A stretch of DNA of 64,000 nt from NCBI GenBank assembly GCA_040755395.1, contig JBFMAX010000014.1, positions 1 through 64,000 on the forward strand, in the 5' to 3' direction. This document shows positions 59,744-64,000 of the stretch, one piece after another (the first letter of the stretch is position 1; each line of letters begins with the position of its first letter). Below the pieces are notes generated by a model. The model was not told the DNA's origin and made no database searches. It saw only the letters and a list, made by a program, of their open reading frames with translations. This stretch comes from Nitrospirota bacterium. Lineage in GTDB: Bacteria > Nitrospirota > Nitrospiria > Nitrospirales > Nitrospiraceae. The translations under genes were made by a program, and so were the position numbers.

Positions 59744-60694
59744 ATGCCGCGCGAACTGAACGTGATCCAGCCTCGAGGGTCGGACAACGGCGACGCCTGC
59801 ACCTATATGTGGGCCTGCGCCATCTGCGATGAGAATGAGACCTGTCAAAAGGACAAGGAAGGGCACAGCCGGTGGCTCGTCGCGAAGCGGATGGAGCGGA
59901 TCGAATACAAGGTGCTCGTGATGAGCAACAAAGGCGGGGTGGGCAAGAGCACGGTTACCACCAACCTCGCCGTCAGCCTGGCGCTCAAAGGCTGGCATGT
60001 CGGTATTTGCGACATGGATATTCACGGCCCGAACATTCCCAAAATGCTCGGAGCCGAAGGACAGAAACTGAAGATCAGCACGTCCGGTGGCATCATCCCT
60101 TACCAGACCTACAATCTGAAAATCGCCTCCATGTCCTTCCTGCTCCAGAACTCTGATGATCCGATCATCTGGCGGGACGCCTACAAGTACGAATTCATCA
60201 ACCAACTCCTCGGCGGGGTGGAATGGCAGGACCTCAATTTCCTGCTGATCGACCTGCCACCCGGGACCGGCAACGAGTCGGTGACGACGATCGACCTGCT
60301 CGGCGCCGTGAGCGGCGCCGTCATCGTGACCACGCCGCAGGAGGTGGCGCTGCTGGATTCACGCAAGTCCGTCACGTTCTGCAAAGACAGCGAAGTGCCG
60401 ATCATCGGGATCGTGGAAAATATGAGCGGGCTTGACTGCCCGCATTGCCACAAGCACATCGAAGTCTTTCGCAAGGGCGGCGGCGAGGCCTCGGCGCACG
60501 ACATGGGCGTGCCGTTTCTGGGGCGGATTCCGCTCGATCCCGACGTCGTCACCCAGTGCGACGCGGGCGAGCCGTTCGCGATGTTCTACTCGGACACGCC
60601 GACGGCGGAGGCGTATCACGAGATCGCGAACAAGGTCGAGGCGTTCTGCAAGAAGAGCGGTTCGCTGGTGAAAGTCGCGCCGCGGCGAAGCTGA
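59744..60694 (+). CDS. Mrp/NBP35-type iron-sulfur carrier ATPase
   Basis: 316 residues from the ATG at 59744 (GAGGAGA upstream). N-terminal cysteines Cys19, Cys25, Cys28 and Cys34 ('CAICDENETC') resemble the NBP35 cluster site. P-loop 'MSNKGGVGKSTVTTNLAVSL' (deviant Walker A), 'ICDMDIHGPNIPKMLG', 'LLIDLPPGTGNE' and C-terminal 'LDCPHCHKH' (CxxC bridging cluster). It assembles Fe-S clusters and is placed here for Fe-S molybdoenzymes. Confidence 0.92.
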   Translation: MPRELNVIQPRGSDNGDACTYMWACAICDENETCQKDKEGHSRWLVAKRMERIEYKVLVMSNKGGVGKSTVTTNLAVSLALKGWHVGICDMDIHGPNIPKMLGAEGQKLKISTSGGIIPYQTYNLKIASMSFLLQNSDDPIIWRDAYKYEFINQLLGGVEWQDLNFLLIDLPPGTGNESVTTIDLLGAVSGAVIVTTPQEVALLDSRKSVTFCKDSEVPIIGIVENMSGLDCPHCHKHIEVFRKGGGEASAHDMGVPFLGRIPLDPDVVTQCDAGEPFAMFYSDTPTAEAYHEIANKVEAFCKKSGSLVKVAPRRS

Positions 60695-60798
60695 TTGCGA
60701 ACAGCAAACACCCAACAGCTAACAGCCAAAGGCCAACCGTATGCAAATGCCAGAACGAAACTTTGTGCTGCGAGCTATTCGCTATTCGCTGTTGGCTC
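60695..60798. repeat. Word repeat, family B, inverted, between mrp and moeA
   Basis: Left GCGAACAGCAAACACCCAACAGCTAACAGCC; right GAGCTATTCGCTATTCGCTGTTGGC, whose reverse complement GCCAACAGCGAATAGCGAATAGC is the consensus of the family. It fills the 116-bp intercistronic gap. Confidence 0.75.
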
Positions 60799-60810
60799 GA
60801 TGGAGTTGCA

Positions 60811-62091
60811 ATGCAAGGCCTGACACCGTTACATGAAGCGCAAAAGGTGGTGCTCGAGGCGACCGCGCCGCTCGGCTTGGAGAAGGTCCCCATCCTGGAC
60901 GCGCTGGGCCGTGTGCTCGGCGAGGACATCATCGCGGAGCGTGACAATCCGCCGTGGGACAATTCGGCGATGGACGGCTTCGCGGTACGATGGGAAGATA
61001 TCAAGCAGGAGCATGCCATCGCTAAACCGGTCACGCTGAAAGTGATCGAGGACGTACCGGCGGGCAAGACGCCGACTCAGACCGTCGGGCCCGGGCAGGC
61101 GATCCGCATCATGACGGGTGCACCGATCCCGAAGGGAGCCGACACGGTCATCAAGGTCGAGGATACCGAGCATACACCGGACTCGGTGAAGGTCTTCAAG
61201 CCCGAAGTGCGCGGAGCCAACATCCGTCCACAGGGCGAGGACGTCAAGAAAGGCGACTGCATCATCGCCAAGGGCACGCAAATCCGGCCCGCCGAAGCGG
61301 GCATGCTCGCGATCCTCGCCAAGTCTTTCGTGCTCGTGTGTCAGCGGCCGCGCGTGGCGATTCTCTCCACGGGCGATGAGCTGGCCGATCTCGACGAGCG
61401 GTTCAGCGAGGACAAGATCATCAACTCGAACAGCTACGGCATCGCGGCGGCGGTGCAGGAGGCCGGCGGCATTCCGATCCTGCTCGGCATCGCGAAGGAT
61501 CAGCCGGCGGCCTTGAAAGAGAAGATTTCGCACGGGCTGAACGCCGAAATCCTGGTGCTGTCCGGCGGCGTGTCGATGGGCGACTACGATTTCACCAAGG
61601 CCGTGTTCAAAGACCTGGGCGCGGAGATGAATTTCTGGAAGCTGGCGATCCGGCCCGGCCAGCCGCTGGCCTTCGGGAAAATCCAGGGCAAACTGGCCTT
61701 CGGCCTGCCGGGCAATCCGGTCTCGTCGATGGTGACCTTCGAACAGCTAGTGCGGCCCGCGATATTGAAAATGGGCGGCCACCGCAGCTACGGCCGGCCG
61801 GTCGTGCAGGCCGTCTTTCAGGAAAAGTTCTCCAAGAAACCGGACCGGCGCCATTTTCTGCGCGGCATCCTGACCCGTGAAGACGGCGTCTTCAAGGTGC
61901 GGACGACCGGCGACCAAGGTTCCGGCATCCTCACCTCGATGGTGAAAGCGAATTGCTTGATCGATGTGCCGGTGGAAGTCGAGCGGCTCAATCCCGGCGA
62001 CACCGTCTCGGTGCAACTCTTGAGCGGCCAGATGTGGCTGCGGGAAGGCGAGACGCCGGCGGCGGCCGGCGGCCGGCAGTCATGTTGCTGA
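60811..62091 (+). CDS. moeA: Molybdopterin molybdenumtransferase MoeA
   Basis: 426 residues. 'NPPWDNSAMDGFAV', 'VGPGQAIRIMTGAPIPKGAD', 'VAILSTGDELADLDE', 'LVLSGGVSMGDYDF' and 'GLPGNPVSSMVTFEQLVRPA' are the MoeA hallmarks. It inserts molybdate into adenylated molybdopterin. The C-terminal 'RQSCC' tail is odd, but is encoded by the natural stop at 62091. Confidence 0.95.
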   Translation: MQGLTPLHEAQKVVLEATAPLGLEKVPILDALGRVLGEDIIAERDNPPWDNSAMDGFAVRWEDIKQEHAIAKPVTLKVIEDVPAGKTPTQTVGPGQAIRIMTGAPIPKGADTVIKVEDTEHTPDSVKVFKPEVRGANIRPQGEDVKKGDCIIAKGTQIRPAEAGMLAILAKSFVLVCQRPRVAILSTGDELADLDERFSEDKIINSNSYGIAAAVQEAGGIPILLGIAKDQPAALKEKISHGLNAEILVLSGGVSMGDYDFTKAVFKDLGAEMNFWKLAIRPGQPLAFGKIQGKLAFGLPGNPVSSMVTFEQLVRPAILKMGGHRSYGRPVVQAVFQEKFSKKPDRRHFLRGILTREDGVFKVRTTGDQGSGILTSMVKANCLIDVPVEVERLNPGDTVSVQLLSGQMWLREGETPAAAGGRQSCC

Positions 62092-62114
62092 CCGCGTAAT
62101 CCAGGCGAGGCCGA

Positions 62115-62630
62115 ATGTCCATCCCGATTCTCTGCTTTGTGGGCCGGTCGAACAGCGGCAAGACCACCTTGATTGAACGGGTCATTCCCGAATTGGTCCG
62201 CGCCGGCTATCGGGTTGCGACCGTCAAACACGCCGGTCACGGTTTCGATCTGGACACGGAGGGCAAGGACAGTTGGCGGCACAAACGGGCCGGCGCGAGC
62301 GCCGTGATCGTGCTGTCCAAAGGCAGCCTCGCGATGTTTGCGGACGTCTCCGACCAGATCAAGGTCGAGGAGATCCGCGACCGTTTTCTCGACCACGCCA
62401 TCGACCTTGTCATTGCCGAAGGGTGGAAGAGCGAGGGCTATCCGAAGATCGTCGTGGTGCGGGATCAACTGGGCGAGGTCCCGGTATCGCCCGAAGGGCT
62501 GCTGGCGGTGGTGTCGAACAAACCGGTGGATCCGCCGGCGCCGATTCCCGTGTTCGATCCCGACGACGTCGCCGGCGTCGCCGCGCTCATCGTTCGGCAC
62601 TTCCCCAAACGCGAGTCGCATGAGACCTAA
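62115..62630 (+). CDS. mobB: Molybdopterin-guanine dinucleotide biosynthesis adaptor MobB
   Basis: 171 residues. P-loop 'FVGRSNSGKTTLIERVIPEL', 'VATVKHAGHGFDLDTEGKDS' and 'IDLVIAEGWKSEGYPKIVVV' are MobB signatures. A GTPase that assists MobA in making MGD cofactor. The stop overlaps the start of the multiheme cytochrome gene by 11 bases. Confidence 0.93.
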   Translation: MSIPILCFVGRSNSGKTTLIERVIPELVRAGYRVATVKHAGHGFDLDTEGKDSWRHKRAGASAVIVLSKGSLAMFADVSDQIKVEEIRDRFLDHAIDLVIAEGWKSEGYPKIVVVRDQLGEVPVSPEGLLAVVSNKPVDPPAPIPVFDPDDVAGVAALIVRHFPKRESHET

Positions 62631-63327
62631 GTCCCGGGCCATTGTGATCATGGCGATCGTCGCCGGCGCAGTGGCCTTGGGCGGAGTGGCGATCCCGCTA
62701 ACCAATCATCCAAAGTTCTGCGCGAGCTGCCACAACATCAAGCCCTCCTACGAGAGTTGGGTCCAGTCGTCCCATAAAGACGTCACCTGTGTGGATTGTC
62801 ATGTGCGCCCTGGAGTCGAGGGTTGGCTGCTGGACAAAGCCTGGGCGGGGACCAAGGATGTCGCCATTTATCTGTTCGGGACGCCGACCGATCCCCATAA
62901 TCTTCAGGCCAAGGTCGATTCCGGTGTCTGCATCGGGTGCCACCGGCATATCTTGCGTGTGTCCGAAGTCGCGCCGCGCGATCTTCCGCCGCCGGTGAAG
63001 GATGTGGGACTCGTGATGAGCCACCGAAGGCACATGGAGGCCTTCGCCAAACGGGGCTTGGGGGAAGGCTGCACCACCTGCCATTCCGGGGTCGTGCATG
63101 ACAAGCCGATCAAAGGCTATCCCATCGTGATCCCCCGCGGGCACGTCAAAGCCGACAGCCAGCCCTGGTATCCCGATCACCCCGAGGGGTCTTATCTCCG
63201 CACGCGGGCGCTCGCAGATTGCTTCCGCTGTCACGACGGGAAGACCCCCTACGAAGGCAAAATCCTCAGCCAAAGGTGCGAGACCTGCCATATTCCGGAG
63301 AAGGTCGGAGAACTGCTGTTTAATTGA
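62620..63327 (+). CDS. Membrane-anchored hexaheme c-type cytochrome (NapC/NirT-like)
   Basis: 235 residues from the ATG at 62620. Membrane anchor (8-27), then six CxxCH motifs: 'CASCH' (34-38), 'CVDCH', 'CIGCH', 'CTTCH', 'CFRCH' and 'CETCH'. NapC/NirT proteins usually have four haems and pass electrons between the quinone pool and periplasmic enzymes. Two extra haems make this unlike the standard form. Its partner may be a molybdoenzyme matured by the upstream genes. Confidence 0.88.
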   Translation: MRPKSRAIVIMAIVAGAVALGGVAIPLTNHPKFCASCHNIKPSYESWVQSSHKDVTCVDCHVRPGVEGWLLDKAWAGTKDVAIYLFGTPTDPHNLQAKVDSGVCIGCHRHILRVSEVAPRDLPPPVKDVGLVMSHRRHMEAFAKRGLGEGCTTCHSGVVHDKPIKGYPIVIPRGHVKADSQPWYPDHPEGSYLRTRALADCFRCHDGKTPYEGKILSQRCETCHIPEKVGELLFN

Positions 63328-63431
63328 TCGTCCCGGCTGGAAGCCCAGGCGAGGAGCCTTCGGCTTTCAGCATTGACCGAACAATTCCGAAAGCCGACTG
63401 GTGGTAGCCGACGGCCGATACGCTCATCCCC

Positions 63432-64000
63432 ATGCCGCCCATCGTCCAGGTTAGGAATCTCACCAAGCAGTTCGGCGACTTCACCGCCGTCGACGGAATC
63501 TCGTTCGATATTCGGCAGGGCGAAATTCTCGGACTGTTGGGGCCTAATGGAGCGGGCAAAACCACCACGATCCAGATGCTGCTGGGGTTGATCACTCCCA
63601 CAGCCGGCTCGATCCGTATGTTCGGCCTGGACTTCACGACGCACCGAGAGGAGATCCTCCAGCAAGTCAACTTTTCCTCGACCTACATCTCCATGCCTTT
63701 CTCGCTCACAGTGGAGGAAAACCTCCGCGTGGTCGCCAGACTGTACGGTCTGGCGAACGTCGAACGGCGCATCGACGACGTGGTCAAGAAACTGGAGATG
63801 GAAAGCTTTCGCAGCAAGTTGACCAGACGCCTGTCCTCCGGCCAGATGACCCGCCTCACGCTGGCCAAGGCGATCCTGACGGAACCGAAGATTCTTTTCC
63901 TGGATGAGCCGACGGCCAGCCTGGACCCCGACATCGCCCACAAGACCCGCAGCCTGCTGAGGGAAATCCGCACCGCGACCGGCCTGACCATGCTTTATAC
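63432..64000 (+). CDS. ABC transporter ATP-binding protein (3' end beyond window)
   Basis: At least 189 residues. Walker A 'GLLGPNGAGKTTTIQMLLGL', signature 'RRLSSGQMTRLTLAKAILTE' and Walker B 'PKILFLDEPTASLDPD' are intact. The sequence resembles drug/polysaccharide exporter or NatA-like ATPases. The end is cut by the window edge; the permease is presumably downstream. Confidence 0.92.
   Translation, partial: MPPIVQVRNLTKQFGDFTAVDGISFDIRQGEILGLLGPNGAGKTTTIQMLLGLITPTAGSIRMFGLDFTTHREEILQQVNFSSTYISMPFSLTVEENLRVVARLYGLANVERRIDDVVKKLEMESFRSKLTRRLSSGQMTRLTLAKAILTEPKILFLDEPTASLDPDIAHKTRSLLREIRTATGLTMLY

Noticed and set aside
1-64000. CRISPR array
   Set aside because: No regular direct repeats with unique spacers occur; the word repeats are degenerate, short-period and intercistronic.

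Overview
This looks like a stretch of chromosome from a GC-rich, didermic, respiring bacterium. My best guess is a Nitrospira-like member of the Nitrospirota. That is inference from gene content, not proof: a complete Tol-Pal envelope system, lipoproteins, a Tat/molybdenum-cofactor cluster next to a multiheme c-type cytochrome, a single-heme periplasmic cytochrome c with its own strong promoter, NADPH-type GltBD, and a GalT/GH57 pair. Most genes are housekeeping, very GC-rich, and packed in operons with 4-bp ATGA overlaps.

Layout. 1-1.8 kb is a scarred region: a frameshifted RHS fragment, a frameshifted REP-associated transposase element, and a ttuA-like tRNA-thiolation gene cut in half at the element's end. 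1.9-5.6 kb (minus strand) holds its sulfur-carrier partner, galT and a GH57 enzyme. 5.7-13.2 kb holds a VanZ-like protein, an aldo/keto reductase, an AmgK-MurU cell-wall-sugar salvage pair, an orphan NtrC-type regulator, a DUF1015 protein and a polyprenyl diphosphate synthase. 13.4-19.6 kb is gltB-gltD plus a 51-residue protein that overlaps gltD. 20.0-21.5 kb is a visibly less GC-rich two-gene island (AAA ATPase plus a probable TOPRIM-like protein), the best candidate for an undescribed defence-type module. 21.7-28.4 kb holds DUF72, membrane and lipoproteins, YacG, a formylglycine-generating-enzyme-like protein, a metallo-hydrolase and an exported DUF151 protein. 28.4-32.9 kb (minus) holds trpS, a site-2 protease and an LpoA-like protein. 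33.1-34.7 kb holds a XerC/D recombinase, tRNA-Val, tRNA-Asp and a displaced copy of the tRNA-Asp 3' end.

34.7-48.2 kb is one long plus-strand run: tolQ-tolR-tolA/tonB-tolB-pal, two tandem ybgF/cpoB genes, mutL, miaA, mtnP, a PfkB kinase, a TPR lipoprotein and rodZ. 48.2-56.3 kb holds a cytochrome c, a caspase-like lipoprotein that lacks both catalytic residues, a NodU/CmcH-type carbamoyltransferase, a polytopic membrane protein, a GT2 glycosyltransferase and a lipoprotein. 56.6-64 kb runs htrA, tatC, mogA, mrp, moeA, mobB, a six-heme cytochrome and the start of an ABC ATPase. Together these suggest maturation and export of periplasmic molybdoenzymes and electron transfer from or to them.

The most unusual window-wide signal is a set of degenerate short-word repeats, often arranged as inverted repeats, in many intercistronic gaps. 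There are three word families, built on AATGAGGAAT/GAATTCTGAATT, AGCGAATAGC and GTGACGCGTCACG. They sit between genes of the same operon, supply C-terminal codons of several proteins, and in one case lie inside a reading frame.
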